DNA of 54,013 bases, from the NCBI RefSeq assembly GCF_015354575.1, contig NZ_JACAFQ010000034.1, positions 1 to 54,013 of the forward strand, given 5' to 3'. Of the stretch, positions 16,914-25,143 are shown piece after piece. The stretch comes from Pseudomonas sp. UFMG81 (GTDB taxonomy: Bacteria; Pseudomonadota; Gammaproteobacteria; Pseudomonadales; Pseudomonadaceae). How positions within the stretch are numbered: position 1 is the first letter of the stretch; each line of letters starts with the position of its first letter. The position numbers were made by a program, and so were the translations under genes. The notes beneath the pieces were generated by a model. That model was not told the DNA's origin and did no database searches. It saw only the letters and a program-made list of their open reading frames with translations.

Positions 16914-18207
16914 TCTGATCGATCGCATCCACCACATGCCGTGAGCCTTGCTGAATCTCCATGATCACCGTGCCGGCCTCGTTGGCCAGCTCCACCCCCA
17001 GCCCGGTGCGGGTCAGGCTCGATTGCATGCTGGCCACGGCGGTGAGGGACAGGTCGTGGTTCTGCTTGACCACCTCGACGATCTCCAGGGTCGCCTTGCT
17101 GGTGCGCGCGGCGAGGCTGCGCACTTCATCGGCGACCACGGCGAAGCCACGGCCATGCTCGCCGGCCCGCGCCGCCTCGATCGCCGCGTTGAGCGCCAGC
17201 AGGTTGGTCTGGTCGGCGATACCGCGGATGGTCAGCACGATCTGCCCGATCACTTCGGACTGGCGGCTCACCGCATCGAGGCTGCGCGCGGCCTGGTTGA
17301 GCTCGGCGGAAATCTGCTCGATCACCTCGACGGTCTGCTGCACCACCTGTGTGCCCTTGCGCGCGCAGGCGTCGGTCTGCACGGAGCTGGCGTGGGCGGC
17401 ATCGGCGGCAGTCTGCTGGGTGCTGACCTGTTGGGTGATGTCACTGGCGAACTTCACCACCTTGTACAGCCGCCCCTTGTTGTCGAAGATCGGGTTGTAG
17501 GAGGCTTCCAGGTAGACCGTCTGCCCTTGCTTGTTGACCCGCTCGAAGCGGTGCGAGTGGTACTCGCCGCGATTGAGCGACGCCCAGAAATCGCGGTACT
17601 GCGCCGATTCGCGCTCATGGGGCAGGCAGAACAGCCCGTGATGACGACCCACCACTTCCTCCAGGCGATAGCCCATGGTGTCGAGGAAGTTCTGGTTGGC
17701 CTTGATCACCCGCCCGGCCGGGGTGAACTCGACCACCGCCATAGAGCGGCCGATGGCCTTGAGCAGGCTCTCGCTTTCATGCTCCTCGATCACATGGCGG
17801 GTGATGTCCGAGGCCACCTTGATCACGCTGGTGACCTGTTGGTGTTCGTCGAGCACCGGCATGTAGCTGGCTTCCAGCCACACTTCGCGCCCGGCCTTGT
17901 CCAGGCGTTCGAAGGTGCCGCTGATGGCCTTGCCCTGCCCCAGCTCGCGCCACAACTGCTGGTACTCGGCGCTCTTGGCGTAGCCTGGGTCGCAGAACAG
18001 CCGGTGGTGCTTGCCGCGGATCTCGTCGGCGCTGTAGCCCATCGTCTTGCAGAAGTGGTCGTTGGCTTCGAGGATGGTGCCGTCGGGGGCGAACTCGATC
18101 ATCGCCATGGAGCGGCTGATCGCCGCGAGCTTCGCCTCCACACCCGCCAAGGCCTGGCGGCTACGCTGGATCTCGACCAGATCGGACTTGCGATGGTACT
18201 CGAACAT
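16888..18207 (-). CDS. Soluble PAS-PAS methyl-accepting chemotaxis protein (BdlA/Aer-like)
   Basis: A 439-residue protein with no membrane segment. It has two PAS domains at about 25-135 and 148-255 (each with an FxxxGxI/V start and a GRHHGLFC-type segment), then an MCP signalling domain. The hairpin tip is GRGFAVVADEVRSLAARTSKA. This PAS-PAS-MA architecture is that of P. aeruginosa BdlA, a biofilm dispersal regulator, and of cytoplasmic Aer-like redox or energy sensors. The MCP part is short, with one arm plus the tip. AGGAGG lies 8 bases before the ATG at 18207, so I prefer it to the longer frame from 18246. Confidence 0.9.
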   Translation of the reverse strand: MFEYHRKSDLVEIQRSRQALAGVEAKLAAISRSMAMIEFAPDGTILEANDHFCKTMGYSADEIRGKHHRLFCDPGYAKSAEYQQLWRELGQGKAISGTFERLDKAGREVWLEASYMPVLDEHQQVTSVIKVASDITRHVIEEHESESLLKAIGRSMAVVEFTPAGRVIKANQNFLDTMGYRLEEVVGRHHGLFCLPHERESAQYRDFWASLNRGEYHSHRFERVNKQGQTVYLEASYNPIFDNKGRLYKVVKFASDITQQVSTQQTAADAAHASSVQTDACARKGTQVVQQTVEVIEQISAELNQAARSLDAVSRQSEVIGQIVLTIRGIADQTNLLALNAAIEAARAGEHGRGFAVVADEVRSLAARTSKATLEIVEVVKQNHDLSLTAVASMQSSLTRTGLGVELANEAGTVIMEIQQGSRHVVDAIDQINSTLQLH

Positions 18208-18449
18208 GTGCCGGGCCTCCTGTGCCCCCCTGGATGTGCTGAGCATAGATGGGCCTTAACGCCATGCAAGCCATCTGCTATCACTTTTGGATTAGCTATT
18301 CGTGCCATTGGTCCGGCGGTTTACGCCAGGCGGATGGATGGTACGTTCGTCGCCCTGCAACCGCCGCGCTGAAAGCCGCTGACAGGCGACTGGTCAAACC
18401 CCGGGCAAGGTCTTTACTTGCAGGTACATCCCGCGCCTGGAGTGCGCCC
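18208..18449. other. Divergent intergenic region
   Basis: This region separates the chemoreceptor gene and the glyoxalase-like gene, which diverge from here. The stretch ATCACTTTTGGATTAGCTATTC is A+T-rich and promoter-like, but no boxes could be fixed. No gene is seen here. Confidence 0.3.
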
Positions 18450-18836
18450 ATGAAGATCGTGGTCACCAGCATTCTCGTCGACGACCAGGCCAAGGCCCTG
18501 GCCTTCTATCACTATGTGCTGGGCTTCGAGCCCAAGCACGACATCCCCATGGGCCAGCACCGCTGGCTCACCCTCACCTCGCCCAACGACCCCAATGGCG
18601 TAGAGCTGCTGCTCGAACCCGACGCGCATCCGGCGGCGAAAACCTACAAGGCCGCGCTCAGGCAGGATGGCATCCCCGCCACCTCGTTTGGCGTGCGGGA
18701 TATCCAGGCCGAATACGTCCGCCTGTGCAAAGCCGGGGTGAAGTTCACTCAGGCGCCCACAGCGATGGGGCCGGTGACCGTGGCGGTGTTCGACGACACC
18801 TGCGGCAACCTCATCCAGATCGCTCAAAAGCATTGA
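18450..18836 (+). CDS. VOC (glyoxalase/bleomycin resistance fold) protein
   Basis: A 128-residue single vicinal-oxygen-chelate domain protein. It starts KIVVTSILVDDQAKALAFYHYVLGF and ends with GNLIQIAQKH, the usual beta-alpha-beta-beta-beta repeat pattern. Family members are dioxygenases, lyases or drug-binding proteins, and the specific role is unknown. The ATG at 18450 is supported by similarity starting there rather than by the longer frame from 18249. Its last 26 bases overlap the convergent end of the sensor kinase gene. Confidence 0.85.
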   Translation: MKIVVTSILVDDQAKALAFYHYVLGFEPKHDIPMGQHRWLTLTSPNDPNGVELLLEPDAHPAAKTYKAALRQDGIPATSFGVRDIQAEYVRLCKAGVKFTQAPTAMGPVTVAVFDDTCGNLIQIAQKH

Positions 18837-20199
18837 TACCCGCCAGGACCAGGGTCGCCCGGATACCGTGGGGCTCGGTGTTGCGCAGCTGCACGCTACC
18901 ACCCAGGCGGTCCATGATGGTGCCGACAATCGACAACCCCAGCCCGGCACCATTGGGGGCGTCCTTGCTGTAGAAGCGCTCGAACACGCGTTGCAGGTCC
19001 GCAGGAGGGATACCTGGCCCTTCATCCTCGACCTCCAGCAACAATGCCTGCCTCTCGCGCCGCAATGTCACCCGGATTTGCCCTCCCGGCGTTGAATGCT
19101 CCACCGCGTTGGTCACCAGGTTCTGCAAGGCGATGCCCAGGGCACCCGCATCGCTGGACAGGCAGTGGTCATCGCCTTCGACGATCTCCAGCGACGGTTC
19201 CAGGCCGCGTGCCAGGATCCAGGGGGTAAGCTCCGCCAGGGTCTCGGCCACCACTGCCGCGACATCCACCGGGGCCCAGTTACGCTGGGCCAGGCGCGGT
19301 TCCAGTCGCGCCAGGGTCAACAACTGGTTGACCACTCGGGTCAGGCGATCGACGCCGCCGATGAGAAACGCCAGCGCCTTGTCCCGCTCGGCATCCGAGG
19401 TCGTGGATTGGGCGTTCTGCGCGTGCAGGCGCAGGATCGCCAGCGGCGTGCGCATTTCATGGGCGGCGTCGGCAATGAAGCGGTGCTCGCGGCGCAGCAG
19501 TTCATCGATCTGCGCCAGCAGGCGGTTGATCGCCGCCTGCATAGGCTCCAGCTCCTTGGGCAGCGGGACCAGTTGCAGGGGCTCCAGCGACTCGGCATGA
19601 CGGCCACGGATCACCCGGGCCATGTTCTGCAAGGGCTGCAAACCCCAGCCGATGGCGGCCCATACCAGCAGCGCCAGGGCCAGGCTGCCGAGCAGGAACG
19701 GCATCAGGGTATGGCGCACAATGCGCCCGACCAGGTCCAGGCGCACATCGTTGCGCTCACCCACCCAGATCACCCATCGCTTCTCCGGCACAGGCAGGAC
19801 GAACCCCCGCCAGCGCTGGCCCTGCACCTGCACGTCGGCGAAACCCGGCGTGCTCGGCACAACGCTGAAGGCCGGGGCGCTGGGCGTATGCACCAGCAAC
19901 CTGGCCTGATCGTCCCAAACCTGGAACGCCAGCTTGCTTTCGTAGGGGTGGCCGACCCGATGCCGGCCGGCCTTGCTCAATGCCTCGTCGAAGGCCTGGT
20001 ACAGCGCTTGGCGGTTCTGCTCCTGCACCGGCAGGCTCATGACCCCCTGCAGCAAGCGAGCGTTCTGCGCCAGGTGGGCGTCGTAGACTTCGGTGATCTC
20101 GTGGCGGCTGTCATGGTAGTTGTACAGCGCCAGCAGGCCGCTGCCGACCAGCAGCAACAGCATGACCCGCCACAAGGTGCGCTGGCGCAACGAGGTCAT
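18811..20199 (-). CDS. Sensor histidine kinase (PmrB/QseC-like), last gene of the acyl-metabolite operon
   Basis: A 462-residue class I kinase. TM1 is at about 11-27, a ~130-residue periplasmic sensor domain follows, and TM2 is at 163-185. A HAMP region comes next, then His247 (AAHEMRTPLAIL), the N box (QNLVTNAVEHS) and G boxes (DEGPGIP, GAGLGLSIV). Its start overlaps the stop of the upstream response regulator (ATGA-type), so the two are coupled. It is the terminal cistron of a seven-gene operon whose other genes look biosynthetic. I infer that the kinase senses either the product of that pathway or its precursor. Confidence 0.92.
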   Translation of the reverse strand: MTSLRQRTLWRVMLLLLVGSGLLALYNYHDSRHEITEVYDAHLAQNARLLQGVMSLPVQEQNRQALYQAFDEALSKAGRHRVGHPYESKLAFQVWDDQARLLVHTPSAPAFSVVPSTPGFADVQVQGQRWRGFVLPVPEKRWVIWVGERNDVRLDLVGRIVRHTLMPFLLGSLALALLVWAAIGWGLQPLQNMARVIRGRHAESLEPLQLVPLPKELEPMQAAINRLLAQIDELLRREHRFIADAAHEMRTPLAILRLHAQNAQSTTSDAERDKALAFLIGGVDRLTRVVNQLLTLARLEPRLAQRNWAPVDVAAVVAETLAELTPWILARGLEPSLEIVEGDDHCLSSDAGALGIALQNLVTNAVEHSTPGGQIRVTLRRERQALLLEVEDEGPGIPPADLQRVFERFYSKDAPNGAGLGLSIVGTIMDRLGGSVQLRNTEPHGIRATLVLAGINAFERSG

Positions 20200-20858
20200 G
20201 CCTTGCCTTCCACCAGATAGCCGATACCCCGCACGGTGCGGATCAGCCCGTTGAACAACTTCCTGCGCAGCTGGTAAACGTTGACCTCCAGGGTGTTGCT
20301 GTCCGGTTCCTCGTCCCAGCCATACAACAGCCGGGTCAGGCGTTCGCGGGTGAATACCTTGCCCGGCTGGGCCAGCAGCTCGTGCAGCAGCAGGTACTCC
20401 TTGGGCGTGAGTACCACCGGCTGACCGTTGTAGCGCACCTGCTGGGTAGCTGGGTCCAGGCTGACCCCGGCATGCTCGATCAGCAGTTGCGCGCGCCCGG
20501 CACTGCGCCGCAGCAAGGCACGCAGGCGAGCCTTGAGTTCGTTGAGGTCGAAGGGCTTGACCAGGTAGTCGTCGGCACCGGCATCGAGCCCGGCAATGCG
20601 GTCCTCGAGGGCGTCGCGCGCGGTGAGGATCAGCACCGGCAGTGCATCACCGCTGGCACGCAGGCGGCGCAGCAGCTCCAGGCCACCCAGTCGTGGCAGG
20701 CCCAGATCCAGCACCAGCAGGTCGAAGGCCTCGTGGCACAGGGCGTGCAGCGCAGCCTGCCCGTCCTGCAGCCAGTCGAGGGTGTAGCCTTCCAGACGCA
20801 GGCCGGCGCAGATGCCCTCCCCCAACGCAGTATCGTCTTCAACCAGCAGCAGGCGCAT
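20196..20858 (-). CDS. OmpR/PhoB-family response regulator
   Basis: A 220-residue regulator. The receiver has Asp51 (LLVLDLGLP), the acidic pocket ED (7-8) and KPFDLNELKARL. A winged-helix DNA-binding domain ends VYQLRRKLFNGLIRTVRGIGYL. It is closest in appearance to the QseB/PmrA group. It starts 2 bases after the TPR gene stop and overlaps the kinase start. QseB/PmrA-type regulators bind direct hexamers spaced by 5 bases, and just such a repeat (CTGAAG-N5-CTGAAG) lies upstream of the operon at 25160-25176. Confidence 0.93.
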   Translation of the reverse strand: MRLLLVEDDTALGEGICAGLRLEGYTLDWLQDGQAALHALCHEAFDLLVLDLGLPRLGGLELLRRLRASGDALPVLILTARDALEDRIAGLDAGADDYLVKPFDLNELKARLRALLRRSAGRAQLLIEHAGVSLDPATQQVRYNGQPVVLTPKEYLLLHELLAQPGKVFTRERLTRLLYGWDEEPDSNTLEVNVYQLRRKLFNGLIRTVRGIGYLVEGKA

Positions 20859-20860
20859 GC

Positions 20861-21502
20861 TCAGTCCTGTTTGTCCTCGATCGCCTTGAGTAAAGCACCG
20901 ATTTCCCCGCGGCGGCCCTGGTCGGCCAGCTCTCGCCCTGGGCGTGGCGTGGCGTGCAGCGCCTTGTCCAGGGCTGCGCGAGCCTCGCTGTAGCGGTTGT
21001 GCCGGTACAGGTGGTCGGCCCAGAAATAGTTGCTGTCGATACCGTCGGGGTTGATCGCCAGTGCCTGGCGCAGCATGGTTTCGGCCTTGTCGCTGTCACC
21101 GAAGCCCAGGGGCCAGCCCGGCACCCGGTCATACAACGCCCCCAGGCTGGTGTAGGCCGACCCCTGCAGGGCCTTGGGGTCCATGGCCAAGGCCTTCTCC
21201 AGGCTGGCACGGGCGGCCTTGACCTTGCCCAGCGCTCCAAGCCCGCCCGTGGCACCGGCCCAGCTGCTGTTGACGATGCCATCCCAGATCAGTGGCTCGG
21301 CGGAGCCCGGGTACTGGCGCACGAAGGCCGCCGATTGCACGGCCAGTGCCTCGAACGCCGCAGCACGCTGGGGCTCAGGCAACCGGTACTGAATCTGCGC
21401 CCAGCGTTGCTGGACATCGCTCAGGCGTTGGCTGCCGGCCTGGTCCAGGGCCCAGGTGAGCGGGGCCATGGCCAGCAGGCCGATCACTAGCAGGCGTTTC
21501 AT
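20861..21502 (-). CDS. Exported tetratricopeptide-repeat protein
   Basis: A 213-residue protein with a signal peptide (MKRLLVIGLLAMAPLTWA). TPR-like helices follow: KVKAARASLEKALAMDP at about 90-106, AETMLRQALAINPDG and ARAALDKALHA. No lipobox is seen. It is probably periplasmic and could bind a partner protein or the operon's small molecule, or link the metabolite to the sensor kinase. That is inference from position only. Its start overlaps the stop of the SDR gene (ATGA) and it lies 2 bases before the regulator, so it is an integral operon member. Confidence 0.82.
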   Translation of the reverse strand: MKRLLVIGLLAMAPLTWALDQAGSQRLSDVQQRWAQIQYRLPEPQRAAAFEALAVQSAAFVRQYPGSAEPLIWDGIVNSSWAGATGGLGALGKVKAARASLEKALAMDPKALQGSAYTSLGALYDRVPGWPLGFGDSDKAETMLRQALAINPDGIDSNYFWADHLYRHNRYSEARAALDKALHATPRPGRELADQGRRGEIGALLKAIEDKQD

Positions 21503-22305
21503 TTACTCGTCTCCTTGCCGGGGTGGGTGCTGTAGCGACGGATCAGCGGCAGTTGCTTGCGCAGCGCACGATCGACCAGGCCGGGGAGCATGCCGTTCAG
21601 GCGCACGAACAGTTTTTCCGGCCAGCCCAGGTACAGTTCGCTGCGCTCGGTCTGTACCGCATCGAGCACCGCCCGGGCGACATCCTGCGGATCGTCCACC
21701 CCAACCTTCAGCGCCTGGTTGAGCGCGTTGGCGGCACTGCTGTTCATCGCCGTGCGGGTCGCTCGAGGGGCTACGTAGAGCACGCTCACCGAGGTGTCGG
21801 CGAGCTCCCGGCGCAAAGCTTCGGAGAACCCGCGCAAGGCGAACTTGCTGGCGCAGTAGCTGGCGTAGCCGGGGTAGCCGATCGAGCCGTAGGTGGAACC
21901 GACATTCACCACCAGTGCCCGCGGCTGCTCGCGCAGCAGTGCCAGGCAGGTGCGGGTCAGTTGCAGCGGCGCCTTGAGGTTGATGTCCAGCAGCTCGTCG
22001 AGGGTGGCCTCGTCGAGTTGGTCAAGCAAGGCGAAGCGGTTGACCCCGGCAGCGTTGACCAGCACGTTCACCCCGCCCATTGCCCGGGCCGCCGCCAGCA
22101 CCGCCTGGCGCCCCTGCGCCTCGCGCAGGTCGGCGGCCTGCCAGCGCAACTGTTGCGCATAGCGGTTCAGCAGCGGCGCCAGCCGCCCCATGCGACGGCT
22201 CACCGCCAGCACCCTGGCCCCGGCACCGCACAGCTGGTCGGCCAGGGCCAGGCCGATGCCACCGCTGGCGCCGGTAAGCACCACCACGCAGTCAGGCAAG
22301 CGCAT
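21499..22305 (-). CDS. Short-chain dehydrogenase/reductase
   Basis: A 268-residue classical SDR. The cofactor motif is TGASGGIG (residues 11-18) and the structural motif is NAAG. The catalytic triad is Ser in VNVGSTYGS with YCASK (Tyr and Lys). The C-terminal extension after about residue 200 is basic and may contact membrane. It probably reduces a keto group or oxidises an alcohol on the intermediate made by the upstream ligase and oxidase. The ATG at 22305 overlaps the end of the diiron oxidase gene by 14 bases; the longer frame to 22413 lies inside that gene and was rejected. Confidence 0.9.
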   Translation of the reverse strand: MRLPDCVVVLTGASGGIGLALADQLCGAGARVLAVSRRMGRLAPLLNRYAQQLRWQAADLREAQGRQAVLAAARAMGGVNVLVNAAGVNRFALLDQLDEATLDELLDINLKAPLQLTRTCLALLREQPRALVVNVGSTYGSIGYPGYASYCASKFALRGFSEALRRELADTSVSVLYVAPRATRTAMNSSAANALNQALKVGVDDPQDVARAVLDAVQTERSELYLGWPEKLFVRLNGMLPGLVDRALRKQLPLIRRYSTHPGKETSK

Positions 22306-22972
22306 GGCGCACCTCGCGCTGGCCGGCCTGGGGCAACTCCCGGAACATCTCGGTATACAGGCGGTACACCACCTTGGCGGCGTGGATGACCGCGTGCTGG
22401 TCGTCCGGGTCATCGAGCCGGTCCATCAGACCTCGGTAGGTGGCCATATGGTCCTGGTCCAGCGCGCCGTGGGAGCTGAGGTAGCTGAACGCCTTGTCCG
22501 GCAAGCCCAGGCTCTGCTGGATAGTGCCGGCGGCCTGGGTGGCCAGGGCGATGCTGGTGCCTTCCAGCACATTGACCATGCCGAACAGCCCCACCGGGTT
22601 GCCACGGGCGATCAGGTCGTAGAGAAACGCCACCATCAGTTCGATGGGCTGGCCCGGGCGCCCATCGCGCACAGGGGCGGGGTCGGCGCCACAGGCCGCG
22701 ATGTCATCGAGGATCCAGCGCTCGTGGCCGTACTCCTCGTCGATGTACTCGCACACCGCGCCACGCAGCCATTCCAGACGCGTTGGCAGGCGCGCGCCAC
22801 AGGCCATCATCAGCGGCACGGTATGGCGCACGTGGTGGTAAGCCTGGCCCAGGAAGGCCACATAGCCCTCCAGGCTGACCACGCCACCCAGCGCGTCGCG
22901 GATCACCGGCACGCCGAACAGCGCGTCGCGCTCCCCGGCGGTCTGTGCTTGCAGGGTCTGGAAGAAGGACAT
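22292..22972 (-). CDS. Heme-oxygenase-like diiron oxidase (HDO/TenA-like, UndA-related fold)
   Basis: A 226-residue all-helical protein. The metal-ligand pattern of the HDO superfamily is readable: Glu80-x2-His83 (DEEYGHER), Glu137 (NVLEGTS) and His168-x3-Asp172-x2-His175 (SSHGALDQDH). Relatives include UndA, which decarboxylates lauric acid to 1-undecene, and N-oxygenases such as SznF. Annotation pipelines often call such proteins TenA-like or iron-containing redox enzymes. The carrier or CoA partner is presumably activated by the AMP ligase encoded just upstream (8-base gap). The product is unknown. The start at 22972 begins MSFFQTLQAQ; the longer frame to 23284 shadows the ligase gene. Confidence 0.85.
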   Translation of the reverse strand: MSFFQTLQAQTAGERDALFGVPVIRDALGGVVSLEGYVAFLGQAYHHVRHTVPLMMACGARLPTRLEWLRGAVCEYIDEEYGHERWILDDIAACGADPAPVRDGRPGQPIELMVAFLYDLIARGNPVGLFGMVNVLEGTSIALATQAAGTIQQSLGLPDKAFSYLSSHGALDQDHMATYRGLMDRLDDPDDQHAVIHAAKVVYRLYTEMFRELPQAGQREVRHALA

Positions 22973-22980
22973 CACACACC

Positions 22981-24447
22981 TCACTGGGGCGGGTTGGCGG
23001 ACAACAGCGTCCGGTAGTGATGGAGGATCGCGTCGCGGCGCGGGCGGCCATTGGCGGTCAAGGTGCCGGCGGCGACACAAAGGGGTTCGGGCAGGCGCTG
23101 CCAGGCGTGAACCTGGGCGTAATCCGGCAGCCCCCGGTTGGCCAAGGCGACGGCCTGCTCGAGCTGCGCATCGCTGGCCTGCGGGTCCAGCGGCCAGAGC
23201 AAGGCCAGGTTGGTGGGCTGCGCCTCGCCATGGACGAAGGCCTGGGCGATCACCCCGCCTTGGGTCAGCGCCGCCTCCACCCATTCAGGGTTGACGTTGC
23301 GTCCAAAGCTGGTGATGAACTGGTGCTTCTTGCGCCCGGCCAGGAACAGGTAACCATCGGCATCCAGGTGGCCAAGATCACCGGTTGGCCACCACGTGCC
23401 TGTGAACGGCGGATCGCCCAGGTAACCGAGCAGCGCCGAGCCTGCCACCAGCACCTCGCCGTCCTCGGCGATGCGCACCTGCACGTGCGGCAATGGCCGG
23501 CCGACGCTACCGGCCCGCGTCGCGCCGGGCCGATTGAGGCAGACCACCGACGCGCACTCGGACAACCCGTACCCTTCGTACACCGGCAACCCCACGGCTG
23601 CGGCGCGGGCCAGCAGACTGTGGTCCACCCGCGCACCGCCCACGGCGACGAAACGCAATGCACCAATCTGCATCAGGCCACGCTCGATGGCCGTGACCAA
23701 CCCCAGCAGCAGCTGCGGCACCAGGATCAGGCTCTGGGCTTCGAACAACGCAAGGGTGCCGAGCAAGCGCTTGAAGTCCACCTGGCTGGCACCCCCGATG
23801 CCCAGCTGGGCCTGGGGGTAGAGCCCCACGCTCGCGCCGGCCAACAAGGCAGCGTACACCCCGAGATTTTCCAGCAGCACTGCCAGCGGCAATACCGCCA
23901 GATAGCGCCGTGGGGCCATAGCACGGCTGGCTGCTTCCAGCGCGAACGCGACCCGCAGCATGGCGCCAGCGCCCAGGCACACGCCTTTGGGCGCACCGGT
24001 ACTGCCGGAGGTGTAGGTGATCTTGCCAGTGCCGGGCGGCAACGCATTGGCCTGCTGAGCCTGACGTGCCCAGAAGCGTGGCCCCTGGGTGAAGCCGCAC
24101 GCGCGCAACTCCTCGACCAATCTGTCGTCGGCCAGTACCAGGCGGGCATCGCTCTGGACCAGGCAGTGGCGACGCTGGGCGGCACTGAAGAACGGCGGCA
24201 GCCACACGCTGGGCCTGCCGGCCCGCAGCGCCGCCAGGTCCCAGAACAGCGCCTCGGGACCATTCTCCAGGGCTAAGGCCAGGGTGCCGGGTGGTTGATC
24301 GCCCAACCAGGTCTCGCGCAGGCTCACTTCATTCAATAGCTGTGCGAAATTGAAGTTGCCCGTTGCGCCCTGCACCGCCAGCTGTTCGGGGAGGTGACGG
24401 GCATGCGCTTGCAACGTTTCGAAGAACGCCTGAACCTCATGCGGCAT
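22981..24447 (-). CDS. AMP-forming acyl ligase (ANL superfamily)
   Basis: A 488-residue adenylate-forming enzyme. The P-loop motif TYTSGSTGAPKG is at 144-155. YEGYGLSECAS is A5, WWPTGDLGHLDADGYLFLAGRKK is A7/A8. The hinge is GRKKHQFITS. It should activate a carboxylic (probably fatty) acid as acyl-AMP or acyl-CoA. The A10 catalytic lysine position appears as Arg468 (TANGRPRR), which may weaken the adenylation half-reaction or mark a subfamily. AGGAGG lies 6 bases before the ATG at 24447; this start overlaps the upstream gene's end by 11 bases. Confidence 0.9.
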   Translation of the reverse strand: MPHEVQAFFETLQAHARHLPEQLAVQGATGNFNFAQLLNEVSLRETWLGDQPPGTLALALENGPEALFWDLAALRAGRPSVWLPPFFSAAQRRHCLVQSDARLVLADDRLVEELRACGFTQGPRFWARQAQQANALPPGTGKITYTSGSTGAPKGVCLGAGAMLRVAFALEAASRAMAPRRYLAVLPLAVLLENLGVYAALLAGASVGLYPQAQLGIGGASQVDFKRLLGTLALFEAQSLILVPQLLLGLVTAIERGLMQIGALRFVAVGGARVDHSLLARAAAVGLPVYEGYGLSECASVVCLNRPGATRAGSVGRPLPHVQVRIAEDGEVLVAGSALLGYLGDPPFTGTWWPTGDLGHLDADGYLFLAGRKKHQFITSFGRNVNPEWVEAALTQGGVIAQAFVHGEAQPTNLALLWPLDPQASDAQLEQAVALANRGLPDYAQVHAWQRLPEPLCVAAGTLTANGRPRRDAILHHYRTLLSANPPQ

Positions 24448-25114
24448 GGCCGGCCTCCTGGACAATCACGGGTAACCCAAGCCGTTCGAACACCCCGTCC
24501 CGGGCCAGGGCATCGTGGCCGTAGCCGATGTTGCCGACATACACCTGCGGATGCTGGGCGTAGTAGCTTCCCCAGTGGCCACCCTCGCCTGCCAGGCGCG
24601 CGGGGTCGGCCGCGGCGACGGCGGTAGGCACCAGGCCCAGGCGGTGGAAGCTGTTGACCAGGGTCGCCGCCCCCGTGAAGGCCACCCACTTCAGCCCGCG
24701 CGCTGCCAGCAGCCAGGTCACGGCGATGATCATCACCCGCGCGCTGCCGGCACTGAGCGCCGCCAGGTTGCCCACTTCCACCAACTGCTCGCGACCTGCC
24801 GGGCCGATGCCCAGGCACGCCATGGCGCCCTCCAGCGGTTGCTCCAGATAGCGTTCGAGAAACAGCGGGCCACTGCCGGCGAGGCGCACACCGACTGCGG
24901 CGATCAGCTTGCCGCGATGGTCGTGCAGTGCCAGCAGCTCGGGCAGGAAGTGCTGAATGTCGGCATGGTGCAATGCGGCGAAGCGGCCATGGATGAACCA
25001 CTCGACTTCATCGCGCCCCGGTTCGTCCGCCAGCAGCAGGCTCATTTGCGCCCGATGCTCGGCGTGAGTGCCGATGGGCAGTGGGAACAAGGCATTCCAG
25101 TTCGGCTGGGTCAT
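24437..25114 (-). CDS. Thermostable hemolysin family protein, GNAT/LuxI-like
   Basis: A 225-residue protein matching the thermostable hemolysin family (named after Vibrio delta-VPH). No signal peptide or pore-like segment is visible. The middle of the protein (ERYLEQPLEG, VEVGNLAALSAGSARVM, FTGAATLVNSFHRLGLVP) follows the beta-alpha-beta layout of GNAT acyltransferases and acyl-homoserine-lactone synthases. I therefore read it as a probable acyltransferase rather than a lysin; this is inference. It is the first gene of the operon, with GGGGGAG as ribosome binding site before the ATG at 25114. Confidence 0.82.
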   Translation of the reverse strand: MTQPNWNALFPLPIGTHAEHRAQMSLLLADEPGRDEVEWFIHGRFAALHHADIQHFLPELLALHDHRGKLIAAVGVRLAGSGPLFLERYLEQPLEGAMACLGIGPAGREQLVEVGNLAALSAGSARVMIIAVTWLLAARGLKWVAFTGAATLVNSFHRLGLVPTAVAAADPARLAGEGGHWGSYYAQHPQVYVGNIGYGHDALARDGVFERLGLPVIVQEAGHAA

Positions 25115-25143
25115 GACACTCCCCCGCAAGCGTGAGTGGGGGC

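Noticed and set aside
22292..22972. Calling the HDO protein a TenA thiaminase
   Set aside because: The Glu/His/Glu/His/Asp/His metal pattern of diiron oxidases is present and no thiamine genes are nearby.
24437..25114. Reading the thermostable hemolysin gene as a secreted toxin
   Set aside because: No signal peptide or pore-like segments are visible, the mid-region resembles an acyltransferase fold, and the gene heads a biosynthetic operon; the family name is historical.
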